DNA of 64,000 nucleotides, from positions 1,228,001 through 1,292,000 of the forward strand of contig NZ_CP004078.1 of assembly GCF_000612505.1 (NCBI RefSeq), written 5' to 3'. The first letter of the stretch is position 1. Every line of letters starts with the position of its first letter. The DNA comes from Paenibacillus sabinae T27. Lineage in GTDB: Bacteria > Bacillota > Bacilli > Paenibacillales > Paenibacillaceae. Of this stretch, positions 16,929 to 24,721 are shown one piece after another. The translations under genes and the position numbers were made by a program. The notes under the pieces are model-generated. The model was not told the DNA's origin, did no database searches, and was given only the letters and a program-made list of their open reading frames with translations.

Positions 16929-17504
16929 CTAGAAAAAGCTTTCGATTCTCGAAGCCAGCCGGGCCGGAATCTCCGTCAGCTTCTTCGCACCGGCGCAGAC
17001 GACCTGGCCTTTGCGCGTCATCCCCGAGATGCGGAAAAACTCGTTCATGGCCGCAAGACAGGCCGAGCTTTGGCGCAGCATCCGGTTCAGCGGGAACGGC
17101 GTGTTGCATGCCGTCATCAGCAGGTACTGCTGACGGCTGGACAGCGTTGGCTTCGGAGCAAGCCCGGCGCCGCTGCGGTCCATCGCCTTGCCCGCCAGCC
17201 TGTCGAACATTAGCTTGACCTGTCCCGGCACATTGGCGTAATAGGTTGGGGCGGACAGAATAACGAGGTCGCTGGAGGCCAGCCGTTCCCACAGCTCGGC
17301 TAACTCACTGCCGGGAGGGCATACTCCGGTTGTCCTACACTCCGGGCAGCCCTTGCAGGCGGTAATGTCCACCTCGTACAAGTCGCAAAAGTCGGTCTCC
17401 CAGCCCGCAGATTTCGCCGCCTGAACGGCTATTTGCAGCATCTTCGCCGTGATTCCATCCGGTCTGGGGCCGCCCTTAATGGCCAGCAGGCGTTTCGTCG
17501 CCAT
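16929..17504 (-). CDS. Flavodoxin-like NAD(P)H-dependent reductase with cysteine cluster
   Basis: A 191-residue flavodoxin-fold protein. The phosphate loop is GGPRPDGITAKML (residues 11-23) and the isoalloxazine-binding stretch LSAPTYYANVPGQVKLMFDR. A cysteine-rich insert, CKGCPECRTTGVCP (about 50-63), matches iron-sulfur flavoproteins or multimeric flavodoxins, so a 4Fe-4S cluster is possible. Its start lies within the 3' end of the tetR gene (29-nt overlap), and a flavin-binding membrane protein follows, so the trio is a redox cassette. Confidence 0.85.
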   Translation of the reverse strand: MATKRLLAIKGGPRPDGITAKMLQIAVQAAKSAGWETDFCDLYEVDITACKGCPECRTTGVCPPGSELAELWERLASSDLVILSAPTYYANVPGQVKLMFDRLAGKAMDRSGAGLAPKPTLSSRQQYLLMTACNTPFPLNRMLRQSSACLAAMNEFFRISGMTRKGQVVCAGAKKLTEIPARLASRIESFF

Positions 17505-18147
17505 GCTCCCCCTCCTTCACGAGCATTCTCAGCAGCAGATTGCAGCCGTACTCCAGCAGCTCGGCGGGCGTTCTGCCCATCGTCTCGGAGATGTAGCTGC
17601 TCTTGCGGTTAGCCAGAATAATCAGCGAGGACAAGCTGCTCCAATAGATCAGAATTGCTTCCTTGATTCGCGTACACGGCAACACCGTGCCTTCCGCGAT
17701 TCCCAGCCAGACCATCTCCCCCAGCGCGGCGTTAATCTCCTCTCCGACATTGAAAATATCCCGCTTCACCTGCGGCAAATCCGGTCTGTCCAGCGGTTGG
17801 GTCTGAAAATCGACAATCCGGCCGAACAGAAAGGGAGATGCCTCATAGAACGCCATCAGACTGGAGCAAAGGGCGCGATATTTCTGGAAAAAGCCCTCAT
17901 TACCCCTAAGGCTCTGCACAATGTGCTCCTTGAGCTCCAAGAATCCTTTCAGCACGATCCGATCGTGAATCTCCTCCTTGCTCGGAAACTGAAGGTACAC
18001 TGTGCGCTTGCTGTACTGGGCGCTTCGGGCAATGTCGTCCATCGTTGTCGCGTCAATGCCTTTTTCCGTGAACAATTGCTCCGCCGCACTTAGAATATTC
18101 TCCTGATGAAGTGCCGAGATCGTCTCTTTACGTGTGGCCCGATCCAT
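17476..18147 (-). CDS. TetR/AcrR family transcriptional regulator
   Basis: A 223-residue repressor. The N-terminal helix-turn-helix is QENILSAAEQLFTEKGIDATTMDDIARSAQYSKRTVYLQF (split here by family convention: helix 1, then the TTMDDIA helix and SKRTVY recognition helix, residues 15-55). The rest is the helical ligand domain. ATG 18147 follows GGAGGT at ideal spacing; a TTG further upstream would start within the ribosome site. It overlaps the flavodoxin gene and is preceded by a perfect 17-bp palindrome, so it very likely autoregulates the operon. Confidence 0.88.
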   Translation of the reverse strand: MDRATRKETISALHQENILSAAEQLFTEKGIDATTMDDIARSAQYSKRTVYLQFPSKEEIHDRIVLKGFLELKEHIVQSLRGNEGFFQKYRALCSSLMAFYEASPFLFGRIVDFQTQPLDRPDLPQVKRDIFNVGEEINAALGEMVWLGIAEGTVLPCTRIKEAILIYWSSLSSLIILANRKSSYISETMGRTPAELLEYGCNLLLRMLVKEGEHGDETPAGH

Positions 18148-18170
18148 ATTGAATACCTCCGGTTGCAAAA

Positions 18171-18187
18171 GTAAACTGTTAGTTTAC
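18171..18187. promoter_or_regulatory. TetR operator, perfect 7-3-7 palindrome
   Basis: GTAAACTGTTAGTTTAC: GTAAACT and AGTTTAC are exact reverse complements around GTT, 24 nt before the tetR start. Confidence 0.75.
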
Positions 18188-18246
18188 CTGAAGAGTAGCA
18201 TCTTTTTTGCGAGGTGTAAATCCACTTTTTCACATTTAATCTCTGC

Positions 18247-18290
18247 TTTACATTTCTCATCCGTTTCATTTTACATTTCACATCCGTTTT
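18247..18290. repeat. Two-copy 21-22 nt tandem duplication
   Basis: TTTACATTTCTCATCCGTTT (from 18247) is followed by TTTACATTTCACATCCGTTT (from about 18271); one base differs. It is noncoding, upstream of the TetR operon. Confidence 0.6.
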
Positions 18291-18328
18291 GGCAGGAGCG
18301 GGGAAGGGGCAATACCCTTTCGATGGGG

Positions 18329-18412
18329 CTCTCAAGATCGAGCTCTCAAGATCGAGTTATCAAGACCGGCACTTAAGATCGGACTGCCAAGATCGGGCAC
18401 CCTAGATCGGGT
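18329..18412. repeat. Degenerate 14-nt tandem repeat, six units
   Basis: Units at 18329, 18343, 18357, 18371, 18385 and 18399. The first two are identical (CTCTCAAGATCGAG); the others keep the core AAGATCGG with drift. It lies in the 620-bp gene-free stretch between tetR and the histidine phosphatase. Confidence 0.7.
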
Positions 18413-18428
18413 TAACTTGACGATGAAC

Positions 18429-18560
18429 GGGAATTGTTCCGCCTTATTTCTTGGTTTACAGCTGTTTTGAGAGATTTGCTGGAATTTCTCCGTCTTATTT
18501 GCTCAACTTTCACTTCTGTGGGCCAAAACGGCAAAATAAGCTGGAGAAATTCCGTTTTAC
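18429..18560. repeat. Dispersed palindromic repeat, locus 1
   Basis: Two direct copies, GGAATTGTTCCGCCTTATTT (18430-18449) and GGAATTTCTCCGTCTTATTT (18481-18500), are followed by an inverted copy AAATAAGCTGGAGAAATTCC (18534-18553). Related motifs recur at 44.1-44.3 kb. The arrangement can fold into a long hairpin. No coding potential is seen here. Confidence 0.65.
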
Positions 18561-18767
18561 CGGGCTGGAAGGTGCTGGAACGGGAGGATGAGCGGGAGAT
18601 TTTCCGGTTCATGGCGTGAGTGTGCGTGCCTGAACAGTAAAAGGAACAATCCGAAAGCGAAGGAAGGAAGAAGCAGGCAATCCGCAGGAAATCCGATCGA
18701 ACCGCCGAATGTAGTAAACGGAATTACCTTGGAAGAAATATCCGGATTACAAAAGGAGTTGTCAGGA

Positions 18768-19355
18768 ATGCCTACATGGATCTATATGATCAGACATGCC
18801 GTTTCACCGTATCAGCCCGGGCAGGAGCGACAACGCGGCCTTTCGCTGCAAGGGACATTAGATGCGTTAAGAGTGAAGGAGATTTTGAAGAACGAGAATA
18901 TTGCACATTTTGTATCCAGTCCCTATGAGAGATCGGTCGCAACCCTGCAGCCTGTGGCGGAAGAGGCGGGGAAGGAGATTGTTTTATACGAAGAACTGAG
19001 AGAAAGAGAGTTTGGAACGATAAGCAGGGAGTATGGGGATGATGAGCTGCTTGCTGTGATCCGGCGTTCTTTTGAAGACAGAGATTATAAACTTGAAGAG
19101 GGAGAAAGCACCAAGGAAGCCGAAGAACGAGCCGTACCGATTATGGAGCGTCTGCTGCGGGAACATGAGGGGGGCAAAATAGCAATCGGTACCCACGGCA
19201 ATATTATGGCGATCATTATGAACTATTACGATAAGTCATACGCATTCGATTTCCTGATGTCGACGACCAAGCCGGATATTTATAAGCTGGAGTTTGCGGG
19301 GGAGAGGCTTGTTAAGTTGGAGCGGTTATGGGGGGAGCAGCCCGGTATCGATTAA
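18768..19355 (+). CDS. Histidine phosphatase family protein
   Basis: A 195-residue member of the phosphoglycerate-mutase-like branch. The catalytic box is MIRHAVS (RH at residues 8-9, with Ala where RHG is usual), the second conserved Arg is in SSPYERSVAT, the Glu in LREREFGTI, and the second catalytic His in IGTHGNIMA. ATG 18768 follows AAAAGGAG and starts directly before the first strand; longer in-frame readings back to 18588 are low-complexity repeat DNA. The substrate is unknown. It is monocistronic. Confidence 0.9.
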   Translation: MPTWIYMIRHAVSPYQPGQERQRGLSLQGTLDALRVKEILKNENIAHFVSSPYERSVATLQPVAEEAGKEIVLYEELREREFGTISREYGDDELLAVIRRSFEDRDYKLEEGESTKEAEERAVPIMERLLREHEGGKIAIGTHGNIMAIIMNYYDKSYAFDFLMSTTKPDIYKLEFAGERLVKLERLWGEQPGID

Positions 19356-19357
19356 AA

Positions 19358-19378
19358 AGCCGCCCCGGCGGGACGGCT
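19358..19378. terminator. Intrinsic terminator, mainly for the PH-domain gene
   Basis: AGCCGCCCCGGCGGGACGGCT folds on itself; on the minus strand it is followed by five T, right after the PH-domain stop. Confidence 0.7.
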
Positions 19379-19382
19379 AAAA

Positions 19383-19811
19383 CTAACTGTTCAAACGTTT
19401 ATGGTTCTGATGCGCCAGCGTGATTAAAGCGACGTAGATCGGCTGGACGTTGAATTTTTTGCCGAACTCGAATTTGTATGAACCGATTTGCGGATTGTTG
19501 GTCTTGAAATAAGGCGATTGAATGTAGTGGATCGTGATCTCGCTGTCGTCAAACCCGGTGCCGCCGGTCTCCATCGTTACTTCATAAATCGATTCAAGGG
19601 AGATGGAGGCGACCCGTGTCTTTTTGCCGGTCACGCCTTGGTGGTCGATAAAAATCAGCCGTTCGTCCGTAATGATAAATGTATCCCGTACTAGCCGAAA
19701 CCCCATCTGGATCTTCTCGTCCGGCATCAGATAAGCGCCGTATTGTCCGGTCAGCTCCGAAACGGAAACCTCGGAATAATTGCCCAGCAGCCCGCTAAAC
19801 AGATTGGCCAT
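19383..19811 (-). CDS. Bacterial PH-domain protein
   Basis: A 142-residue protein that matches the bacterial pleckstrin-homology-like family (YvbH type). Seven beta strands can be read, including FRLVRDTFIITDERLIFIDHQG and KTRVASISLESIYEVTMETG, followed by the amphipathic C-terminal helix PIYVALITLAHQNHKRL. There is no signal peptide. Function of the family is uncertain. It is monocistronic, with AGGAGGAATT upstream of the start. Confidence 0.82.
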   Translation of the reverse strand: MANLFSGLLGNYSEVSVSELTGQYGAYLMPDEKIQMGFRLVRDTFIITDERLIFIDHQGVTGKKTRVASISLESIYEVTMETGGTGFDDSEITIHYIQSPYFKTNNPQIGSYKFEFGKKFNVQPIYVALITLAHQNHKRLNS

Positions 19812-20167
19812 TTCAAATTCCTCCTGAAGTGTAGAAAATAATTGGATATGCCTGATTAGTTATTCGGCGTTCAAGGTGCCGGTTCCTTCTGGCTGCACCC
19901 AAATACCGGTTGACAGATCGTTCAAAATACGGAGCGGCTGAGCCGCTTGAATCGACGCAGGAGCGCGCTCGCTTGCGTTGTCCGATTTTTGCGTCACGTT
20001 GGGGTTGTGGTTGCGAACTACCTTATAACCGAGAGCAGTTTCGACAGTCGTTTAAGCAGAGAGAGAATGGGACAAGGCTAATCGTACTGCAACCTTTTCC
20101 TATGTGAGCCGTCTGTTAAGAACAGGCATCATGATCAAGGTTCCTAATCAACAGGGAGATGACACAT
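19812..20167. other. Gap with a possible decayed small gene on the minus strand
   Basis: This 356-bp stretch has no clear gene. On the minus strand a frame is open from 20051 to a TAA at 19860-19862, with a GTG at 19997 (45 codons, ending TGIWVQPEGTGTLNAE). There is no convincing ribosome site, so it may be the tail of a lost gene or chance. The rest shows nothing recognisable. Confidence 0.3.
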
Positions 20168-20860
20168 ATGAACAAGTATATAAAAATATCGGCGGCTAGC
20201 ATCATGCTTACGGGAATGCTGAGCCTTGCCGCATGCAGCTCCGAAGGTGGCGGAGAAGCTTCTCCGCCGCCATCCGCCGCCGTGCCGTCACCCGCAGCGG
20301 CGACCGCTCCGGCAACGGCTGCAGCCTCTCCGGCAGCCAGTGACGCCGCCCCTACGGGCAGCCCGGCCGCTTCAGCCGCGCCGTCGGCCGCTGCATCGCC
20401 CGCCCCCGGCGGCGGCATGGGGCAGAATACAGCCGCGCTGCTCCAGGAGCTGCTGGAGCTTGCCAAGCAGGGCAAGGCGCCCGGCATTCCGTTCGCCGCG
20501 CATACGGATCTCATCGACGATGTGAAGAAAGCCTGGGGCGAGCCGGAAAAGGAAGAAAGCGCGGGCAAGGGCATCTACGCCACTTACAATGCCAAGCATG
20601 TGGTGATCGGTTTCAACAAGGGCAGTCTGATCTTTGATGTCCGGTCCAGCGCCGCCGATTTGCAGCAGCTGACGCTGAAGCAGATTGAGGAAGCGCTCGG
20701 TAAACCGAATGACGTAAAGACCAGCGGGAACGACAGCATCTACATTTACAATGCGGGCGCGCAGTATCAGTTGAAATTCGTGATTCTGAAATCTACCGGT
20801 CAAGTCGATCACATTTCAGTCTTCTCCGAGCAGGATTCCATCAACAACATGGCCGGGTAG
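20168..20860 (+). CDS. YjgB family lipoprotein (DUF4309)
   Basis: A 230-residue secreted lipoprotein. The N-terminus has a signal peptide with lipobox LAAC (Cys about residue 22). A long Ala/Pro/Ser linker (about 28-85) follows, then the folded domain with IPFAAHTDLIDDVKKAWGEP, the characteristic YjgB/DUF4309 stretch, and IEEALGKPNDVKT, a second repeat of the same fold. ATG 20168 is preferred to the ATG at 20159, which abuts the GGGAG ribosome site. Function of the family is unknown. It is monocistronic with a strong terminator. Confidence 0.87.
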   Translation: MNKYIKISAASIMLTGMLSLAACSSEGGGEASPPPSAAVPSPAAATAPATAAASPAASDAAPTGSPAASAAPSAAASPAPGGGMGQNTAALLQELLELAKQGKAPGIPFAAHTDLIDDVKKAWGEPEKEESAGKGIYATYNAKHVVIGFNKGSLIFDVRSSAADLQQLTLKQIEEALGKPNDVKTSGNDSIYIYNAGAQYQLKFVILKSTGQVDHISVFSEQDSINNMAG

Positions 20861-20897
20861 CAAGCAGGACGGCGTACGCAGGTTCGGGCGCTTAAGA

Positions 20898-20934
20898 ACA
20901 GTCAGGAGGGACTTCCCGCCTGGCTGTTTTTTTT
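20898..20934 (+). terminator. Intrinsic terminator after the YjgB-family gene
   Basis: ACAGTCAGGAGGG pairs with CCCGCCTGGCTGT across ACTT, followed by T8. Confidence 0.85.
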
Positions 20935-21021
20935 GCGAGTGCATGGACAAGTATTTGGAGTAAGTTTCGAAGCTAAGTTAGCCGGGTTGAAGCGCAGACA
21001 CGCGTTATGATTTTTTTGTTG

Positions 21022-21050
21022 TTGACAATAACGAATTTACGCTGTATATT
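21022..21050 (+). promoter_or_regulatory. Sigma-A promoter of the marR cluster
   Basis: Perfect -35 TTGACA (21022-21027), 17-nt spacer and -10 TATATT (21045-21050). The operator begins at the next base. Confidence 0.8.
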
Positions 21051-21068
21051 TATCTTAAATCAAAGACA
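21051..21068. promoter_or_regulatory. MarR (MhqR-like) operator 1
   Basis: TATCT-N8-AGACA, directly after the -10 box and over the likely transcription start. It resembles the TATCT-N8-AGATA operator recalled for Bacillus MhqR, and the second site at 22431. Confidence 0.55.
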
Positions 21069-21131
21069 TTTGGATTAAAGAAATTATAAACAAAGATGTT
21101 TGGGTCAAAGATATATGCAGGAGGTGATTCA

Positions 21132-21584
21132 ATGCCCAATCAATTGGACGACGCTCAAGCGACTTCCCTTAAGCTGTTTGTTGTTCTATCCAAGGCTTAC
21201 AGAGCGATTTCGGATCAAGCTATAAAGGATGTCAGGCAGTACGGATTGTCACCTTCCGAATTTGCGATTCTCGAAGTGCTGTATGCCAAGGGGAAAATTC
21301 CCATGCAGCAGATTGGAGAAAAGATTTTAATCACAAGCGGAAGTATTACCTACAATATCGACAAGCTGGAGAAGAAAAATCTGTTAAGACGCGTGCCATC
21401 CCATGAAGACCGGAGAGTGATCTATGCTGAAATCACGGACGCCGGAAATGATTTGTTTAATCGGATCTTTCCCGAACATGCCGATAAAATCCATTCACTA
21501 ATGGAGGGGATTTCCCAGGATGAACAGCAGGAAGCGATTGTACTGCTTAAGAAATTGGGGAAACAGGCGAAAGGTTTAGGCTAA
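21132..21584 (+). CDS. MarR-family regulator, MhqR-like
   Basis: A 150-residue winged-helix repressor. It carries the MarR pattern LSPSEFAILEVLYAKGKIPMQ, then IGEKILITSGSITYNIDKLEKK (recognition helix SGSITYNIDKL) and the wing VPSHEDRRVIYAEIT. The IGEKIL-SGSITY stretch is typical of the MhqR branch, which senses quinones and other electrophiles in Bacillus; this is from memory of the family. ATG 21132 follows GCAGGAGGTG; an earlier in-frame ATG lacks a site. It heads a cluster of redox enzymes and has an operator at its own promoter, so autorepression is likely. Confidence 0.88.
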   Translation: MPNQLDDAQATSLKLFVVLSKAYRAISDQAIKDVRQYGLSPSEFAILEVLYAKGKIPMQQIGEKILITSGSITYNIDKLEKKNLLRRVPSHEDRRVIYAEITDAGNDLFNRIFPEHADKIHSLMEGISQDEQQEAIVLLKKLGKQAKGLG

Positions 21585-21626
21585 CCGCTTCTATAGTTTA
21601 AAAATCCAATTAGGAGGCTGTGCATT

Positions 21627-22409
21627 ATGCAAACGATGGTGTATACCCCTGCTTTGCAGGGAAAGGGCGAATTTGACGGCGGGAAAATCAAAGAACAAAA
21701 GCCGATTGGCTTTTCGGGCGAAGGATCGGTGATCAATCGGGTGGGCCCCTTATTTTATTGGGCATGGGCCACTTCAAGCACCGAAGCCAAGATCGGTCTG
21801 CACCCCCATCAAGGTTTTGAGATTTTGACATATGTAGTGGAGGGCAATGCCTTTCACGGGGATACCTTAGGTACGGACAGCACAGTGGGCGCAGGCGGGG
21901 CCCAGGTCATGCAAACAGGCTCGGGCGTAAGTCATCAAGAAAGGCTTAGTGCAGATTCGGAGCTTTTTCAAATATGGTTCGAGCCGGATTTGACGGAAGC
22001 GTTTCGGAGAACGCCAACTTACCGGCAGTATGCGCATGAAGATTTTCCGCAGGAAACGAGCGAAGCTGGATTTACCGTAAAGACGGTTATTGGTCCCGGC
22101 GCTCCCGTTCAATTGGTCACAGACAGCGAAATGTGGGATGTTGAAATAGGCGGTGGTGCCCGGTATGTACAAAAAGTACCTGCTGGCTATACTTTAACGG
22201 CTTTAGCCATTCGCGGGCAAGGAACATGGGGAGAGTCAGGAGCATCGAAGGAGCCTGTGCCTTTTCGGCATAAAGATTTCATCATTAAAGCCGTGGAAGC
22301 CGATACGGAGGTAGAAATAATGAACTCGTCTGATCAAGACGCGCTACGTCTGATTTTCATCAAGGTTCCTTCCAAGGTGAGTTATCCTCTTTACCCTAAA
22401 AGAAAGTGA
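21627..22409 (+). CDS. Pirin family protein
   Basis: A 260-residue bicupin. The N-terminal cupin holds the metal-binding set LHPHQGFEIL (two His), EGNAFHGDTLG, and the later GSGVSHQERL, as in pirins. The C-terminal half is the weaker second cupin. Pirins include quercetin dioxygenases and redox-linked proteins. RBS TTAGGAGGC precedes the ATG. It is the second gene of the marR cluster, about 40 nt after marR, so it should share its control. Confidence 0.9.
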   Translation: MQTMVYTPALQGKGEFDGGKIKEQKPIGFSGEGSVINRVGPLFYWAWATSSTEAKIGLHPHQGFEILTYVVEGNAFHGDTLGTDSTVGAGGAQVMQTGSGVSHQERLSADSELFQIWFEPDLTEAFRRTPTYRQYAHEDFPQETSEAGFTVKTVIGPGAPVQLVTDSEMWDVEIGGGARYVQKVPAGYTLTALAIRGQGTWGESGASKEPVPFRHKDFIIKAVEADTEVEIMNSSDQDALRLIFIKVPSKVSYPLYPKRK

Positions 22410-22430
22410 TTTCTATCGATTTTTGTCAAA

Positions 22431-22448
22431 TATCTTTAAATAAAGATT
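22431..22448. promoter_or_regulatory. MarR (MhqR-like) operator 2, before doxX
   Basis: TATCTTTAAATAAAGATT: ATCTTTA and TAAAGAT are exact reverse complements around AA. It shares the TATCT-N8-AGA layout with the site at the marR promoter. Confidence 0.6.
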
Positions 22449-22480
22449 TTTTAAACCAAAACAATTAGGAGATGATTTAA

Positions 22481-22882
22481 ATGGTAGCATTGGGATTACT
22501 GTTGGTTCGTTTGGTAGTGGGACTGTTGTTCATCGGGCATGGCGCTCAAAAGCTGTTTGGCTGGTTCGGTGGTTATGGCCCGAAAGGAACGGGGGGCTGG
22601 ATGGATTCAATCGGGATTAAACCGGGCGTATTCATGGCAGTGCTGGCGGGACTGCTCGAGCTGCTCGGAGGTGTTCTTTTTGCTCTCGGACTATTCACTC
22701 CGCTTGCCGCCTTGTTTATTACGCTGACCATGCTCGGCGCCATCGTTAAGGTGCATGGCAAGAACGGATTGTGGGTAACCGCCAATGGCTATGAATATAA
22801 CGCTGTCTTGATCGCGGTAGCCATCGGAATTGCTTTGATCGGTGCAGGGGCATATTCGCTGGATGCGGTATTGAATATTTAA
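22481..22882 (+). CDS. DoxX family membrane protein
   Basis: A 133-residue four-helix membrane protein. The family signature is [27 protein letters not shown] at the N-terminus, followed by [30 protein letters not shown]. DoxX-like proteins are tied to thiosulfate or quinone metabolism and detoxification; MhqP-type members belong to quinone-responsive regulons in Bacillus. It has its own palindrome upstream and a good ribosome site (TTAGGAGATG). Confidence 0.9.
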   Translation: MVALGLLLVRLVVGLLFIGHGAQKLFGWFGGYGPKGTGGWMDSIGIKPGVFMAVLAGLLELLGGVLFALGLFTPLAALFITLTMLGAIVKVHGKNGLWVTANGYEYNAVLIAVAIGIALIGAGAYSLDAVLNI

Positions 22883-22939
22883 TTGAGAATGATCTCGAAT
22901 CGGTGAGTACAAATCCACTATAAGAAAGAGGTTGTTATT

Positions 22940-23905
22940 ATGACGACAAATCCATTCATGAAAGCAGCGAGATTTCACCAATATGGAGGAGCGGATGTTA
23001 TCCGGTATGAGGATGCACCCGTTCCGGAAGTAACCGAGGATGAAGTGCTGATTAAAGTTGCCGCCACCTCATTTAATCCGTTCGATGCAAAATTGCGTTC
23101 GGGGGCATTTCAGGCGTTTCTACCGATCGAGCTACCTTTTACGCCCTCTGTAAATGTCTCAGGCACTGTTGTGAAAGTAGGCGACTCCGTTACAACGTTT
23201 CGGGAAGGAGACAATGTTTTCGCTTATCTTGATGTGACAAGGAATGGTGCCGCCGCAGAGTACGTCGTCAGCAAAGCTGTTCATATCGCTCATGCACCCA
23301 AGACATTTGACTTGCACGAATCGGCCGCAGTACCAAGCGTAGCGTTAACTGCCTGGCAAGCCTTATTCGACTACGGTAATCTGCAGTCCGGTCAGCGTGT
23401 GCTTATTACGGCCGCTGCAGGTGGTGTCGGAACGTTAGCCGTGCAATTGGCGAAATGGAAGGGGGCTTACGTAATTGGTACGGCGTCTGGAAAAAGCTTT
23501 TCCATGCTTGAACAGCTGGGCATCGATGAAATCATTGATTACAAAAAACAATCCGTTGCTGAAGCATTGAAAAGCAAGGTAGACGTGATCTTCAATCTCT
23601 CGCCTGCCGGTAAAGAGGAATTAAACAGCCTTTTGCAGCTGCTAAATGAAGGTGGAACGTTCATATCCGCCGTTTCTCCAGCTGATGAGAACATGGCGAA
23701 AGAACTGGGAGTAAAAGCCGTTCGATTAAACTCTCACCCTGATGCGGAGAAATTAACCCAAATCGCTGAATTACTCGATGCAGGGCTACTGAAGCCGATT
23801 ATTACGGAAAGAACAGGTCTTAGCGAACTAGCGGAAGTCCATCAGAAATTTGATGACGGAAAAGTTAGCGGAAGAGTATTGATCATCGTTGACGGAGTAA
23901 AATAA
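22940..23905 (+). CDS. NADP-dependent quinone oxidoreductase-like (MDR family)
   Basis: A 321-residue zinc-free medium-chain dehydrogenase. The nucleotide-binding part reads AAAGGVGTLAVQLAKWKGAYVIGTAS (about 153-178), and the N-terminal GroES-like domain includes YGGADVIRYEDAPVPE. No zinc-ligand cysteines are present. Quinone oxidoreductases and enoyl reductases of this type reduce electrophilic carbonyls with NADPH, which suits the cluster. RBS AAGAGG lies before the ATG. Confidence 0.9.
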   Translation: MTTNPFMKAARFHQYGGADVIRYEDAPVPEVTEDEVLIKVAATSFNPFDAKLRSGAFQAFLPIELPFTPSVNVSGTVVKVGDSVTTFREGDNVFAYLDVTRNGAAAEYVVSKAVHIAHAPKTFDLHESAAVPSVALTAWQALFDYGNLQSGQRVLITAAAGGVGTLAVQLAKWKGAYVIGTASGKSFSMLEQLGIDEIIDYKKQSVAEALKSKVDVIFNLSPAGKEELNSLLQLLNEGGTFISAVSPADENMAKELGVKAVRLNSHPDAEKLTQIAELLDAGLLKPIITERTGLSELAEVHQKFDDGKVSGRVLIIVDGVK

Positions 23906-23928
23906 TTTTTTTCAAGGAGGATTCAGGG

Positions 23929-24690
23929 ATGACAACTTTACGGGATTTTGAGAACAAAGTGGTGCTCATTACAGGAGCCGCAACCGGAATCGGACGCGCC
24001 GCGGCGCTTGCATTTGCGAAACGCGGGGCAGCGATAGCCATCGGTGATGTAGATAAAAGAAGCAATGAAACGGTCAGGCTGATTGAAGAAGCGGGAGGAG
24101 AGGCTGTTTTTTACAAAACAGATGTGTCGAATAAGGAGCAAGCCGCAGCTTTGGTTGAACAAACGGTCAATCGGTTCGGCCGCCTGGATCACGCATTTAA
24201 TAACGCCGGAGTCCTGCCGCCTTCCAAACCGTTTATTGAGATGGATGAAAATGATTTTGACAGAACGATTGCAGTCGATCTTAAGGGTGTATTCCTGATG
24301 ATGAAATATGAGATCGAAATGATGCTGAAGTCCGGCGGCGGTACGATTGTAAATACGGCGTCTATCGCGGGACTCATCGCAGATCCGTTCATGGCTCCTT
24401 ACGTGGCGGCGAAACATGGCGTGGTAGGCCTGACCAAAGCGGCGGGCATCGAGTATGCTTCGCAAGGGATTCGGGTAAATGGGGTAGCGCCAGGACTCAC
24501 TGAAACCCCTATGATTAAGGAGTGGCTGGATGATCCGGAAACCCGAAAAGTTGTATTGGCAAATGTTCCTGCTGCGCGAATGGCCCAACCTGAAGAGATT
24601 GCGGAAATGGTCGTTTTCTTATCCTCTTCCGGAGCAAGCTTTGCGGCGGGGCAAACCTTCCCGGTGGATGGCGGTCAAACCGCCCGCTGA
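23929..24690 (+). CDS. SDR family oxidoreductase
   Basis: A 253-residue classical short-chain dehydrogenase. NAD(P) motif TGAATGIGRA (16-25), NNAG (residues about 90-93), catalytic Ser in NTASIAGL, YxxxK as YVAAKHG, and the C-terminal PVDGGQTA. The acidic residue after strand 2 (GDVDKR) favours NAD. It follows the quinone-oxidoreductase gene at 23 nt in the same operon. Substrate is not determinable. Confidence 0.92.
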   Translation: MTTLRDFENKVVLITGAATGIGRAAALAFAKRGAAIAIGDVDKRSNETVRLIEEAGGEAVFYKTDVSNKEQAAALVEQTVNRFGRLDHAFNNAGVLPPSKPFIEMDENDFDRTIAVDLKGVFLMMKYEIEMMLKSGGGTIVNTASIAGLIADPFMAPYVAAKHGVVGLTKAAGIEYASQGIRVNGVAPGLTETPMIKEWLDDPETRKVVLANVPAARMAQPEEIAEMVVFLSSSGASFAAGQTFPVDGGQTAR

Positions 24691-24721
24691 TTGATATGTT
24701 ACTGCAGAGGAGGTGAAACAT

